Source of the DNA: Alphaproteobacteria bacterium
GTDB lineage: Bacteria > Pseudomonadota > Alphaproteobacteria > JACZXZ01
Length of the DNA: 51,118 nt
Direction: 5' to 3'
Assembly (NCBI GenBank): GCA_035625915.1
Contig: DASPOR010000006.1
Span: 1-51,118 of the forward strand
Shown piece after piece: positions 1 through 8,228 of the stretch; the stretch's first letter is position 1, and each line of letters opens with the position of its first letter. The translations under genes were made by a program, and so were the position numbers. The notes under the pieces are model-generated. The model saw nothing but the letters and a program-made list of their open reading frames with translations. It had not been told where the DNA came from and ran no database searches.

Positions 1-33
1 GCGAAAGTCCGAGAGAGTGCCCGTGGCGCGTTG

Positions 34-228
34 ATGCCCGACTACGCCCGCTCTCTTCGAAACGTTCTCAAACTCAGCGGCTGTAGATTCGTCAGACAGG
101 GCAAGGGCAGCCACGAGATTTGGTAAAGCCCGAAGAGCAATCGCAACTTCGCGGTGCCGACCAAAATCAAATCTCGTCATACCGCGAATGCGATTCTGAA
201 AGAAGCCGGCCTTCCCAAGCAGTTTTGA
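34..228 (+). pseudogene. HicA/YcfA-family toxin gene interrupted by an in-frame TAA
   Basis: Reading from ATG 34, the first 30 codons give a typical HicA-like start, including the segment GCRFVRQGKGSHEIW. A TAA follows at 124-126. The same frame then continues without a break through SPKSNRNFAVPTKIKSRHTA to a TGA at 226-228, ending in the usual NAILKEAGLPKQF tail. Family members normally have Tyr after HEIW, so one base change (TAY to TAA) explains the stop. HicA proteins are small double-stranded-RNA-binding-fold mRNA interferases paired with a HicB antitoxin. No HicB is visible within the window. The gene sits in a decayed island beside tRNA-Phe. The catalytic-type His (in GSHEIW) is kept. 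The start could lie further upstream. Confidence 0.72.
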
Positions 229-538
229 CGGACGCCGAGCGCTCACCTCGAATCAAGGTGAAAATTTGCATCTTGGTCGGCGCAATCTTTCCCTGCTCCA
301 TCGCCTTCACAAGCTCTGGCGTGGCCGTGTCGCTCTCTGAGACGGTCTTGGCGCTTCGAAGTGAGCGCCCTGAAATCCCCATGAGCTTCGCGGCGTCGGC
401 TTGAGAAACTTTCGGCAAATTTGCCGAAGGTGCCAAATCCGTTCGTTCACCCTGTCGCATATTTGCAATCTTTGCCGCGACGACCGCGCGCTGCTCTTCC
501 GAGAAGTGCCGGCGCTCACCATGCGACGCGCTCAGTTA
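229..538 (-). pseudogene. ParB-like DNA-binding protein fragment
   Basis: On the minus strand an open frame begins just after an in-frame TAA at 536-538 and reads HGERRHFSEEQRAVVAAKIA, then SQADAAKLMGISGRSLRSAK, then TPELVKAMEQGKIAP. This matches the central helix-turn-helix part of ParB/KorB-like proteins, often found on plasmids, phages and next to DNA methylases. The N-terminal ParB nuclease-like domain and the C-terminus are missing. The frame runs on to 167, but that last part only mirrors the HicA remnant and is probably not homologous. I infer a truncated relic. The exact left edge, about 229-274, is uncertain. Confidence 0.55.
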
Positions 539-659
539 GTTACAGCTCATGGCTGTGCCCTACTCTCGGTCCAGCCGTGTGCAACCATGCACTCTTTGAA
601 AAAGCTTTGCGCGTTGATCTGACCAGGGAGACCAGACCGATAGTAGCCGCTCTAGCGCC

Positions 660-920
660 ATGGGCTTCTCGCCCTCGCAGATCAGCCTGCGCACGCCGCG
701 CGTTGAATTTATCGGCTTCCAGCGGCCGAAATATTCGATGCACTCTCTACCGCATTTCTTCGCGTCCATCGTGCTCGCCGAAGGCAACGTGAAACGCGCG
801 CAGGAGCTTCTCGGTCACAGCGCGTCGCGGCCGACTCTTGATGTCTATCCGCACCGGCTTGAATCGCCAGGGAGCGACGCGGCGATCATGGAGCGGATGG
901 AGCAAAAAATTCTTGGCTGA
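660..920 (+). pseudogene. Tyrosine recombinase (integrase) C-terminal remnant
   Basis: The frame ends in a recognisable tyrosine-recombinase C-terminus: KYSMHSLPHFFASIVLAEGN, then VKRAQELLGHS, then TLDVYPHRL, then a MERMEQKILG tail. The HxxR box should read HSLRHFF, but here the Arg is replaced by Pro. The LGHS motif and the candidate nucleophile Tyr in LDVY remain. The N-terminal core-binding domain and the first catalytic Arg are absent. Its 3' end lies about 75 bp from the 3' end of tRNA-Phe, a classic integration site. This is a dead integrase left by an island or prophage. Confidence 0.75.
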
Positions 921-992
921 GAATCCATGCACCGAGGATGCAACTTGATGCTGCATGGAAGACCCCAGGGGACGCTAAGTCCTCGAATTAAA

Positions 993-1068
<76 letters not shown>

Positions 1069-1225
1069 GTCGTTGAAAGCATGGTTTGGTCCATGCGGCA
1101 GACAGCACCTTGCGACAACCCTACGAGCGTGGGGCGCCCTCGGGATCGGCTTCGGCGAACGCCGCTTATAGTAACTTTCGCGCGCCCTGTCCAGCATCCG
1201 CACTCTCGCGCGAATGCGTAAGCCA

Positions 1226-1438
1226 TTACTCCGCATCGGGCTCCCGATCGACCATGACGCCGTCTTCGGGCCTCTCGTCCGTCGGAACGCGGTAGACTTC
1301 GCCGAGCCAGCGGCTGAGATCGACATCGGCGCACCGACGGGAGCAGAAGGGCTTGTATTTTCCCTCGGGCGGCCTGCCGCAGATCGGGCACTTGGCGGCT
1401 TTCTTCCTGCGAGACTCGAACTTGGCGATCTCCGCCAT
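1226..1438 (-). CDS. yacG: DNA gyrase inhibitor YacG
   Basis: The 70-residue protein has the four zinc-ligand cysteines of YacG: C17 and C20 in CPICG, C32 and C36 in FCSRRC, followed by DLSRWLGEVYRVP. YacG is a small zinc protein that binds GyrB and inhibits gyrase in E. coli. A Lys/Arg-rich N-terminus and an acidic tail flank the zinc fold. I chose the ATG at 1438 (MAEIAKF); a TTG 27 bases upstream would extend it. It lies 38 bp after rng on the same strand and is likely co-transcribed, as in other Alphaproteobacteria. Confidence 0.9.
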   Translation of the reverse strand: MAEIAKFESRRKKAAKCPICGRPPEGKYKPFCSRRCADVDLSRWLGEVYRVPTDERPEDGVMVDREPDAE

Positions 1439-1476
1439 CGCATCGCTCCAGCATCGGCATGTCAACCGATATTACC

Positions 1477-2946
1477 TTAGTCCACGACGATGTCGAATTG
1501 CTCGCGCCCATAGCGGGGCTCGACACGCAAGCCGAGCGGCCGGCCGAGCCGGGATTCAAGCTGCGCGCGGGCCGCTTTGGCACCTTCCTCGAGCGCCATC
1601 ACCACGTCGGCACCGGCGATGGCGGAGACCGCCCGCCCCCCGCTTGTCGCGGCGGCCCGCTCGGCGGCACGCAGTATCTCGTAAGCGATGGTTTCGGGGC
1701 TCTTGAGCCAGCCAGCACCGCCGCACGTAGCGCACGGCGCCATGAGCGCGTCGCGCAAGGACTCGCGCACGCGCTTTCGCGTCATTTCGAAGAGTCCAAG
1801 CGAGGTCATGCCGGCAAGCTGCGTCGGCACCGGGTCGCCCGCGAGTGCCGCGCGCAAGGCGTTTGTCACGCGCATGCGTTGCGAAGCGTCCTCCATGTGA
1901 ACGAAATCGATGACGATGAGCCCCGCAAGATTGCGCAGGCGGATTTGCCGCGCGATCTCCGGCGCTGCCTCGAGGTTGACCGCGAGGATCGCGTCCGCGA
2001 AGCGCCCGGCACCCGTATGTCGACCGGAATTGACGTCGATTGCCGTCAGGGCTTCGAGCGCGCCGATCGCGAGGCTGCCGCCGGACGGCAGCTCCACGAC
2101 CGGGTCGAGGGCGTGCGCGAGCTGGTCCTCCACATCGTGGCGCGCAAAGAGCGGCTCGGGTCCCCGGTGGAAATGCGCCTCGACATCCTCGCCCTCTCGC
2201 GCAAGGTATGCCGCAGCACGCTCTCGCACCTCACGCGTGTCGCAAAAGACGCGGCGAAGGCCCGGCCCCGCATGATCGCGCAGCACGCGATTCACGGGAT
2301 CCGGCTCCGAGAAAAGGAGTGCCGGCGCCTTCGTATCCTTGGCGCGCGCGAGGAGATCGCCCCATGCCTTGCGGAGTGGAATGAGATCGTCGAGCAGCTT
2401 GCGATCTTCGACACCTTCGGCCGCGGTGCGCAGGATCACGCCCTCGCCCGTGCCGAGATGGGGTGCGATCGCGGCTTCGAGCCGTGCGCGTTCCTCGGCC
2501 GACGAAATCCGACGCGAGAGCGAGAGGCCCGGCCGGTTTGGCGTGTAAACGAGCCAATGCCCAGGAAGTGCGATCTCGGTCGAAAGCCGCGGGCCTTTCT
2601 GGGCGAACGCATCCTTGGTCACCTGGACGAGGAGCGCTTCGCCTTCCGTCACCGCACTTGCAATGGGACCGGTGTCCCCCCTGCGGCCCCGTGTCGGGTC
2701 TCCTTGCGCGTTCAATGCGCGTCGAACGTCGGCCCCGGCGAGAAAGCCCGCGCGGGCCGTCCCGAGTTCGACGAACGATGCATCCATGCTGGGGACGACC
2801 TTGTTCACGCGACCGAGATAGACGTTGCCAACGAGGCTCGCCGCGTTCTGACGCTCGACCACGAGTTCAACGAGGCGGCCTTCGGACACAAGCGCTGCCC
2901 GCGTTTCGCCAGGGGAGGTGGCCATCAATATCTCGTCGATGCGCAT
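1477..2946 (-). CDS. rng: Ribonuclease E/G family protein (RNase G)
   Basis: At 489 residues this is RNase-G-sized, without the long C-terminal scaffold of RNase E. An S1-like RNA-binding region is near residues 38-75 (LVGNVYLGRVNKVVPSMDAS). The two metal-binding Asp of the catalytic site are D304 in AIDVNSG and D347 in VIDF. A CxxC zinc-link pair is at C405 and C408. The enzyme makes endonucleolytic cuts in AU-rich single-stranded RNA during rRNA maturation and mRNA turnover. The start ATG 2946 (MRIDEIL) is 49 bp after the maf stop, and yacG follows. The order maf-rng-yacG is common in Alphaproteobacteria. Confidence 0.93.
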   Translation of the reverse strand: MRIDEILMATSPGETRAALVSEGRLVELVVERQNAASLVGNVYLGRVNKVVPSMDASFVELGTARAGFLAGADVRRALNAQGDPTRGRRGDTGPIASAVTEGEALLVQVTKDAFAQKGPRLSTEIALPGHWLVYTPNRPGLSLSRRISSAEERARLEAAIAPHLGTGEGVILRTAAEGVEDRKLLDDLIPLRKAWGDLLARAKDTKAPALLFSEPDPVNRVLRDHAGPGLRRVFCDTREVRERAAAYLAREGEDVEAHFHRGPEPLFARHDVEDQLAHALDPVVELPSGGSLAIGALEALTAIDVNSGRHTGAGRFADAILAVNLEAAPEIARQIRLRNLAGLIVIDFVHMEDASQRMRVTNALRAALAGDPVPTQLAGMTSLGLFEMTRKRVRESLRDALMAPCATCGGAGWLKSPETIAYEILRAAERAAATSGGRAVSAIAGADVVMALEEGAKAARAQLESRLGRPLGLRVEPRYGREQFDIVVD

Positions 2947-2995
2947 CTTGCCACGCGTCCGGTCGGAACCCCTTCCGCGGGACTCCTTCCCTGCA

Positions 2996-3562
2996 TCAAA
3001 GACCCAATCCCTTCATCAACGCCATCGTCTCGTAGAGCGGGAGGCCCACCACATTCGAGTAGGAGCCGGAGAGAAACCGAACGAACGCCGCAGCCCGCCC
3101 CTGGATCGCATAGCCGCCGGCCTTGTCGTGCCACTCGCCCGCCTCGATATAGGCGTCGATTTCCCCCGGCTCCAGTTGCTTGAAGGCGACGATCGTCGTG
3201 ACCGCGCGTGTGACGGCACGCCCGCCGGGGTTGAGAAGTGCCACACCGCCAATAACGCGATGGCGCCGCCCCGAAAGCATTGCAAGGCAACTTCGCGCGG
3301 TTTTCTCGTCGAGTGCTTTCGGAAGTATGCGTCGTCCCAGGGCGACAACGGTGTCAGCCCCTAGCACGAATTTGCCGGGATGGCCGCCGGCCACGACGCG
3401 CGCCTTCGCCTCCGCGAGGCGAAGGGCATGCGCACGCGGCAATTCGCGCGCCAATGCACGCTCGTCGATCGCGGAAGGCTCCACCCGCTCGGGTGTCACG
3501 CCGATTTGGCGCAGAAGTTCGAGCCGTCGCGGCGACGCGGAGGCCAGGATCAAATGTCCCAC
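2996..3562 (-). CDS. maf: Maf family nucleoside triphosphate pyrophosphatase
   Basis: The N-terminus carries the Maf signature ILASASPRRLELL, followed by the conserved GADTVVALG and the late motif KAGGYAIQGRAA. Maf proteins hydrolyse nucleoside triphosphates, including modified nucleotides, to monophosphates, and some affect septum formation. I chose GTG 3562, giving 188 residues, because GGGAGA lies just upstream and the family motif starts within a few residues of it. The frame is open to 3658, but that extension is not conserved-looking. It lies between infA and rng in the core block. Confidence 0.93.
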   Translation of the reverse strand: MGHLILASASPRRLELLRQIGVTPERVEPSAIDERALARELPRAHALRLAEAKARVVAGGHPGKFVLGADTVVALGRRILPKALDEKTARSCLAMLSGRRHRVIGGVALLNPGGRAVTRAVTTIVAFKQLEPGEIDAYIEAGEWHDKAGGYAIQGRAAAFVRFLSGSYSNVVGLPLYETMALMKGLGL

Positions 3563-3662
3563 CGCCCCTGTCTCCCGTGATTGAAGCGAATTCGATGGAA
3601 AACACGCCCGATCGAGCGCGAGGTTCCTTGGATCGGGCGATGGATATAGCCGGACCAAACCT

Positions 3663-3881
3663 TTATTTGAACCGAAAGGTGATGCGCCCCTTGGTCAGAT
3701 CGTAGGGGGTCATCTCGACATTGACCCGGTCCCCCGCCAGCACGCGAATTCGGTTCTTGCGCATCTTGCCGGAGGTATGCGCCAAAATCTCGTGTTCATT
3801 ATCGAGTTTTACGCGGAACATCGCATTCGGAAGCAACTCCGTTACCGTACCGGAAACTTCGATCAGATCCTCTTTCGCCAT
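3663..3881 (-). CDS. infA: Translation initiation factor IF-1
   Basis: The 72-residue protein is a complete IF-1: [20 protein letters not shown], then [20 protein letters not shown], ending in [14 protein letters not shown]. It is a single OB-fold (S1-like) protein that binds the ribosomal A site during initiation. ATG 3881 is preferred over the in-frame GTG one codon upstream because GAGGGG lies just before it. About 150 bp without a gene separates it from the DUF190 gene, so it probably has its own promoter. Confidence 0.97.
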   Translation of the reverse strand: MAKEDLIEVSGTVTELLPNAMFRVKLDNEHEILAHTSGKMRKNRIRVLAGDRVNVEMTPYDLTKGRITFRFK

Positions 3882-4034
3882 CACCCCTCACCGGTTTTGC
3901 GCTTAGCGGGGAGAAAATGGGACGTACCCCCCGTGCCGGTCAAGCATTTTCGCGTCCTGCGGAGTGCTGCGAACGGCCCGTGATTGCTTTTCGCCTCACC
4001 AAGGCCGAGAAGACGGGGCGAGCGGCAAAGCGTG

Positions 4035-4382
4035 CTAACCTTCCCAGCCCTTCGTGCCGCCGTAGACCAGCACCTGGACTTTTTCAAGGGTCACAAGGCC
4101 GCTTACCATCATTCCGTCGAGCACGGGGAGAAAGGCGTCGATCTTCTCCGGCGCATCGACGATCTCGATGACGAGCGGAAGATCCTCGGAGAGGCGAAGT
4201 ATCTTCGATGTGTGGAGGCGGCTCGAATGTCCGAAGCCCATCGGCCCTCGGATGACCGTGGCCCCCGCAAGGTGCGCCTCGCGCGCCTTGAGTACGATCG
4301 CCTCGTAAAGAGGCTTGCCCTCGAATCGGTCGTTCTCGCCGAGGAAAATTCGGAGAAGAACGGCATTCTTCGGAACTTGCAA
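4035..4382 (-). CDS. DUF190 domain protein, CrcB partner
   Basis: The protein (about 115 residues) matches the DUF190 family, a PII-like fold: VLLRIFLGENDRFEGKPLYE, then HLAGATVIRGPMGFG, then DLPLVIEIVDAPEKI, ending with VQVLVYGG. I chose the TTG start at 4382 because GGGGGGAGAGG lies just before it; another TTG at 4400 is possible. It follows crcB by 19 bp on the same strand. DUF190 proteins very often accompany crcB, so a link with fluoride export is likely, but its biochemical role is not established. Confidence 0.85.
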   Translation of the reverse strand: MQVPKNAVLLRIFLGENDRFEGKPLYEAIVLKAREAHLAGATVIRGPMGFGHSSRLHTSKILRLSEDLPLVIEIVDAPEKIDAFLPVLDGMMVSGLVTLEKVQVLVYGGTKGWEG

Positions 4383-4401
4383 GACAGCCTCTCCCCCCAA
4401 C

Positions 4402-4791
4402 TCAGCGCGGCGTCAATGCAGTCCCCGCGAGAACGCCAAGATAGGCCGCGAGGATGCAAAGTACGACCGAGAATAGCACATTGCCCGCCACCGCCCCCCA
4501 TTCTCCTTCGCGCGCGAGGTTCAGCGTTTGAAGCGAGAAGGAGGAAAAAGTGGTGTAGCCGCCGCAAATGCCCGTCGTGAGGAAGAGCCGAACCGTCGGT
4601 CCACCCATGACGTCGGCACCTGGTCCGCCCAAGGTGGTTGCGAGCCCGATGACGAACGAGCCGGAAATGTTTACGAGAAGGGTACCCCACGGAAATGTCT
4701 CGCCCATGCGGCGTGCGACAAATCCCGATATCCAGAAGCGCGCCATTCCGCCGATTGCAGCCCCGATCGTGACCCAGATTGCAGCTTGCAT
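4402..4791 (-). CDS. crcB: Fluoride channel CrcB/Fluc
   Basis: The 129-residue protein has about four hydrophobic helices and the CrcB motifs GGMARFW, PWGTLLVNISGSF and GGYTTFSSFSLQ. Such proteins form dual-topology dimers in the inner membrane and let fluoride leave the cell. It starts 19 bp after the phosphatase gene and is followed by its DUF190 partner. There is no room for a fluoride riboswitch immediately upstream, so expression probably comes from the his-side transcript. crcB and DUF190 together look like an insertion in the core order, because infA more usually follows the phosphatase. Confidence 0.93.
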   Translation of the reverse strand: MQAAIWVTIGAAIGGMARFWISGFVARRMGETFPWGTLLVNISGSFVIGLATTLGGPGADVMGGPTVRLFLTTGICGGYTTFSSFSLQTLNLAREGEWGAVAGNVLFSVVLCILAAYLGVLAGTALTPR

Positions 4792-4810
4792 TTTCGTCTT
4801 GCAGCGCTCC

Positions 4811-5254
4811 TCAAACCACCGGTCGCAAGGGCGGGGGAAAGCGCGCCTCTATCCGTCGCAAAAGCTGGTCGCGAACCGCACGAAAAGCATCGAGACGCGT
4901 CTCCCGGCTGCCCTCGATGACACTCGGATCGAGGGTCGGCCAAAATTCGACATCGCACGCCATTGTGCGCGTGAGTTCGACGGCGGAGTGCTGCGCCTCC
5001 GGCGAGAGGGAAACGATCACGTCGAAGGAACTGTCGTGAAGCTCTTCGAAGCCTTTTGGTCGATGCTTGCCGATCTGAATACCGATTTCCTCCATGACTG
5101 CGACCGCGAAAGGATCGAGCTCGCCCGCGCGCACACCGACCGAATCGACGAAAATCCTCCGGTGGTGAAAATGCTTCAGCATCGCCTCCGCCATCGGCGA
5201 ACGGATGGCGTTTCGCGAGCACGCGAAAAGTACGCTCGAGGGGAGATCCGCCAC
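4811..5254 (-). CDS. Low-molecular-weight phosphotyrosine phosphatase family protein
   Basis: The N-terminus holds the CX5R phosphate loop of this family, VLFACSRNAIRSPMAEAM, with Cys12 and Arg18 counting from the GTG start. The C-terminal DPSVIEGS segment provides the expected general-acid Asp region. The fold is shared by tyrosine phosphatases and ArsC-type arsenate reductases. With no arsenic genes nearby, phosphatase is the safer call. GTG 5254 gives 147 residues and lies 4 bp after the end of the UPF0262 gene, which suggests translational coupling. The frame stays open further upstream, but only as the mirror of UPF0262. Confidence 0.86.
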   Translation of the reverse strand: MADLPSSVLFACSRNAIRSPMAEAMLKHFHHRRIFVDSVGVRAGELDPFAVAVMEEIGIQIGKHRPKGFEELHDSSFDVIVSLSPEAQHSAVELTRTMACDVEFWPTLDPSVIEGSRETRLDAFRAVRDQLLRRIEARFPPPLRPVV

Positions 5255-5258
5255 TGCA

Positions 5259-5753
5259 TCAGCTCCGGATATGGAGGACGCAAAGGAGTGTGAAGAGCCG
5301 GCGTGCGGTGTCGAAATCGACCTCGATCTTCCCGGCCAGGCGCTCCCGGAGGAGTTCGGAGCCTTCGTTGTGGAGTCCGCGCCGACCCATGTCGATGGCC
5401 TCGATTTGAGATGGCGTTGACTTGCGGATCGCCTGGAAGTAGCTCTCGCAAACGGTAAAGTAATCCTTGATGAGCTTGCGGAAGGGTAGCATCGATAATG
5501 CGACCTTGGTGAGCGGAGCATCCCTTTCGTCCTGGATGTCCATGATAAGGCGGTTCTCCTCGATCGAGAGGCGCAAGTTGTACGGCCCGTCATAATCGCC
5601 GACCGGTATGAAGTGATTGCCTTCGAGCAAGTCGAAGATCGCGACAGCGCGCTCATGCTCCACGTCGGCATTCCAACGAACGATGCTCCGTTCATCGAGA
5701 TGGATCTGGGCGATCCGGCAGCGCGATTTCTCTTTGCTGCGATCCTCCGCCAT
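5259..5753 (-). CDS. UPF0262 family protein
   Basis: The 164-residue protein matches UPF0262, an alphaproteobacterial family of unknown function. Recognisable parts are [34 protein letters not shown], and [18 protein letters not shown]. It has no signal peptide or membrane helix and is probably cytosolic. It starts 8 bp after hisD and its end almost touches the phosphatase gene. The trio hisD-UPF0262-phosphatase is a recurrent alphaproteobacterial arrangement, which suggests a conserved, unexplained link. Confidence 0.88.
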   Translation of the reverse strand: MAEDRSKEKSRCRIAQIHLDERSIVRWNADVEHERAVAIFDLLEGNHFIPVGDYDGPYNLRLSIEENRLIMDIQDERDAPLTKVALSMLPFRKLIKDYFTVCESYFQAIRKSTPSQIEAIDMGRRGLHNEGSELLRERLAGKIEVDFDTARRLFTLLCVLHIRS

Positions 5754-5761
5754 CCCCGCCC

Positions 5762-7063
5762 CTAGCTTCGGCGCTCGGCGAGACGCAACCGGACCGAGAG
5801 CGCATGCGCGCCAAGCCCCTCCGCTTCGGCGAGTGCGATCGCCGCGGGGCCGAGCGAAGTGAGTGCCGCCCTGTCGACCCCGAGCACGCTGGTGCGCTTC
5901 ATGAAGTCGAGCACCCCGAGGCCGGAAGCAAAGCGCGCGCTGCGCCCGGTCGGCAATACGTGATTGGGTCCTCCGACATAATCGCCAATAGCTTCCGGCG
6001 TATAGGCGCCGAGGAACACAGCGCCCACATTCCGGATCGCCGCCAAGAGCGGTTCGGGTTCGGCGACGGCAAGCTCCATGTGCTCCGGTGCGATCCGATC
6101 CGCGACTGCCGCCGCCGTGGCGAGCGTTCCGACCACGATCACGGCACCGTGCTTGCGCCAGCTTTCGCGTGCTATCCGGGCGCGCGGCAATGTGCGCAGA
6201 TGGGCTTCAACGGCCTCGGCAACGGCATCGGCAAAGTTTTCGTCGTCGGTGACGAGGATCGCTTGCGCGGCTTCGTCATGCTCAGCCTGGGACAGAAGGT
6301 CCGCCGCGATCCACGACGGATCGTTCGCCTTGTCTGCGATGACGAGGATCTCCGACGGGCCGGCGATCATGTCGATGCCGACGGTGCCGAAAACCTGGCG
6401 CTTGGCTTCAGCGACGTAGGCATTGCCGGGTCCCACGATCTTGTCGACGGCGGAAATCGTCTCGGTGCCGTAGGCAAGCGCCGCGATCGCCTGAGCGCCG
6501 CCGATGCGATAGATTTCCTCGATGCCAGCGAGTTTTGCCGCGGCGAGGACCAGCGGATTGACCACGCCGCTCGGTGCGGGGACGGCAATCGCGACGCGCT
6601 CGACCCCTGCGACGCGCGCAGGAATCGCATTCATCAGGACAGAACTTGGATAGGCCGCCTTCCCACCCGGCACATAGAGCCCGACGGAAGCCACGGCGCG
6701 CCAGCGCGCACCGAGACGAACGCCGGAGCGGTCGCGATAGTCGGTGTCCGTCGGCTTTTGCCGGCGATGATAAGCCTCGATCCGGCGGGCGGCGAAGCGA
6801 AGTGCTGTGAGCGTGCGTCCCTCGCATTCGCGCTCGGCGGCGTCGATCTCCGATTGGGAAATGCGCAGCGTCTTCGGCGTCAGTGCAAGTTTGTCGAGGC
6901 GTTCTGTATGCTCAACAACCGCACGATTGCCGCGTTTTCTCACGTCGTCCAGGATCGCGCTCACGGACGCCTTCACGTCGGCAGCGGCCTCGCGCTTCAC
7001 GGCGAGAAACTTCGCAAATCGCTTCTCGAAGCCGGACTCCTCTGCGTTGAGCCTAAGCGGCAC
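5762..7063 (-). CDS. hisD: Histidinol dehydrogenase
   Basis: HisD oxidises L-histidinol to L-histidine in two NAD-dependent steps, the last stage of histidine synthesis. The 433-residue protein shows [32 protein letters not shown], the zinc-ligand region [10 protein letters not shown] (His262), the catalytic pair Glu327-His328 in APEHMEL, and GGPNHVLPT (His368). GTG 7063 is chosen because family homology begins just after it. The frame is open upstream only as a shadow of hisG. It overlaps the hisG stop by 11 bp, so the two genes are translationally coupled. Confidence 0.95.
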   Translation of the reverse strand: MPLRLNAEESGFEKRFAKFLAVKREAAADVKASVSAILDDVRKRGNRAVVEHTERLDKLALTPKTLRISQSEIDAAERECEGRTLTALRFAARRIEAYHRRQKPTDTDYRDRSGVRLGARWRAVASVGLYVPGGKAAYPSSVLMNAIPARVAGVERVAIAVPAPSGVVNPLVLAAAKLAGIEEIYRIGGAQAIAALAYGTETISAVDKIVGPGNAYVAEAKRQVFGTVGIDMIAGPSEILVIADKANDPSWIAADLLSQAEHDEAAQAILVTDDENFADAVAEAVEAHLRTLPRARIARESWRKHGAVIVVGTLATAAAVADRIAPEHMELAVAEPEPLLAAIRNVGAVFLGAYTPEAIGDYVGGPNHVLPTGRSARFASGLGVLDFMKRTSVLGVDRAALTSLGPAAIALAEAEGLGAHALSVRLRLAERRS

Positions 7064-7751
7064 GGGAGAGTTCCTCGGCAGCGGTGCGGAAGCGCTCGAC
7101 CCATCGCTGGATTTCCTCGGGCCTGGTCTTGAGCGCGGCTCGATTGACGATGAGCCGCGAGGTAATGTCGGCGATTCGCTCGACCTCGACGAGACCGTTT
7201 GCTTTGAGCGTGGCGCCCGTCGAGACGAGATCGACGATGCGCCGACACAGGCCGAGGCCGGGTGCAAGTTCGATCGCACCCGAGAGCTTCACGCACTCGG
7301 CCTGCACCCCGCGCGATGCAAAGTGGCGTTTTGTGACCTCGGGGTATTTGGTTGCCACGCGCACATGGCTCCATCGCCGCGGATCGTCGCGCTCGACGAG
7401 GGCCACAGGCTCGGCGACGGCGAGCCGGCACTTTCCGATGCCGAGATCGAGGGGCGCGTAAATCTCGGGATAATCGAATTCCATCAAGACGTCCTTGCCG
7501 CACACGCCAAGTTGAGCGGCATTGAAGGCGACGAACGTCGCCACATCGAAACTTCGCACACGAATGATCGATAGCAGCGGATCGCCCGTGGCGAAGCGAA
7601 GCTGGCGCGATTCGCCGTCCGCGAATGCCGGTTCGGGCGCAATTCCGGCGCGCTCGAAGAGCGGGGCAAGCTCACCCGAAATGCGCCCCTTGGGGACGGC
7701 AAGCACAAGAGCTTCATCGCTGGCCAAGACCGATCTCCGTACCGATTGCAC
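7053..7751 (-). CDS. hisG: ATP phosphoribosyltransferase, short form
   Basis: HisG condenses ATP with PRPP, the first and feedback-regulated step of histidine synthesis. The protein is about 232 residues and has the opening motif [18 protein letters not shown], and the PRPP-binding region [14 protein letters not shown]. The length matches the short form, which lacks the C-terminal regulatory domain and needs HisZ as partner; hisZ is not in this window. The annotated start is GTG 7751. A TTG or GTG slightly downstream is equally possible. hisD overlaps its end. Confidence 0.93.
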   Translation of the reverse strand: MQSVRRSVLASDEALVLAVPKGRISGELAPLFERAGIAPEPAFADGESRQLRFATGDPLLSIIRVRSFDVATFVAFNAAQLGVCGKDVLMEFDYPEIYAPLDLGIGKCRLAVAEPVALVERDDPRRWSHVRVATKYPEVTKRHFASRGVQAECVKLSGAIELAPGLGLCRRIVDLVSTGATLKANGLVEVERIADITSRLIVNRAALKTRPEEIQRWVERFRTAAEELSRAA

Positions 7752-7844
7752 GAGCCGTCCATCCGACGGCCCTGCTCATATAGTCGTTTGATTACAGATA
7801 TCCGCCCCAAACGTCAAAAAATGCGGTTTTCCATGGGCCCGTTG

Positions 7845-7862
7845 CGCGCGCGGCCGCGCGCG
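7845..7862. repeat. Perfect 18-bp CG-only palindrome
   Basis: The bases 7845-7862 read as CGCGCGCGG followed by its exact reverse complement. It lies about 95 bp upstream of hisG in a stretch of some 180 bp between hisG and the repeat element at 7933. It could be a structural or terminator-like site, but there is no T-run, so I assign no function. Confidence 0.4.
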
Positions 7863-7932
7863 GCGTGTCGTGGGCGGCTCGTGCGGTGGCTCTAATAAGT
7901 CCGGACCCTAGTGTCGTCCCAGGCAAGCGTGG

Positions 7933-8228
7933 CTAGTGCAGATGCATGTGGATGCCCGGGTCAAGCCCGGGCATGACGGTTTTGAGGTATTTTGCGCAGA
8001 GCGCTTAATCGCCGCCGATGCGCCAAAATCTGACCCGAATTGCACAAGACGTCTCCATTCGTCATGCCCGGGCTTGACCCGGGCATCCACGCCTTTCAAC
8101 GCTCGGGGCCTGATGAGCGGAGAAGTCCGGAATCAATTGCCGGACACAACACACCACCGTGCCTTGAATCCGAAATTCGCTCACGGTTCCGCACCCGGAT
8201 GCGGCGAATTTTGGATTCGCCACACTAA
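7933..8228. mobile_element. Composite palindromic repeat element, copy A
   Basis: It begins with CTAG at 7933 and ends with CTAA at 8225-8228. Inside are two inverted arms of about 30 bp, 7948-7978 and 8061-8090, built on the sequence GATGCCCGGGTCAAGCCCGG, then a terminal palindromic unit at about 8152-8228 with GAAATTCGC and GCGAATTTTGG arms. The reverse complement of 22034-22334 aligns with it along almost its full length. No ORF of its own is seen. The stop codon of the DUF2948 gene lies inside its right-hand CTAA. Together with the upstream 180 bp it fills the gap between hisG and the DUF2948 gene. Confidence 0.8.

Noticed and set aside
1459..3183. A 574-codon open frame on the plus strand
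   Set aside because: It is the complement of rng and part of maf. Its translation is Arg-rich with no recognisable motif, while the minus-strand proteins are clear.
4792..4811. Fluoride riboswitch before crcB
   Set aside because: There are only about 20 non-coding bases; no crcB-motif fold can fit.
4811..5254. Arsenate reductase call for the CX5R protein
   Set aside because: The fold is shared, but there are no arsenic genes nearby and the hisD-UPF0262 context is that of the alphaproteobacterial phosphatase.
5255..5695. Upstream extension of the phosphatase frame
   Set aside because: It overlaps the UPF0262 gene in another frame and has no family similarity.
5804..7132. A 442-codon plus-strand frame
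   Set aside because: It mirrors hisD, a typical shadow in GC-rich DNA.
7933..8228. CRISPR array
   Set aside because: The repeats are inverted arms of one element, not regularly spaced direct repeats, and no cas genes are present.
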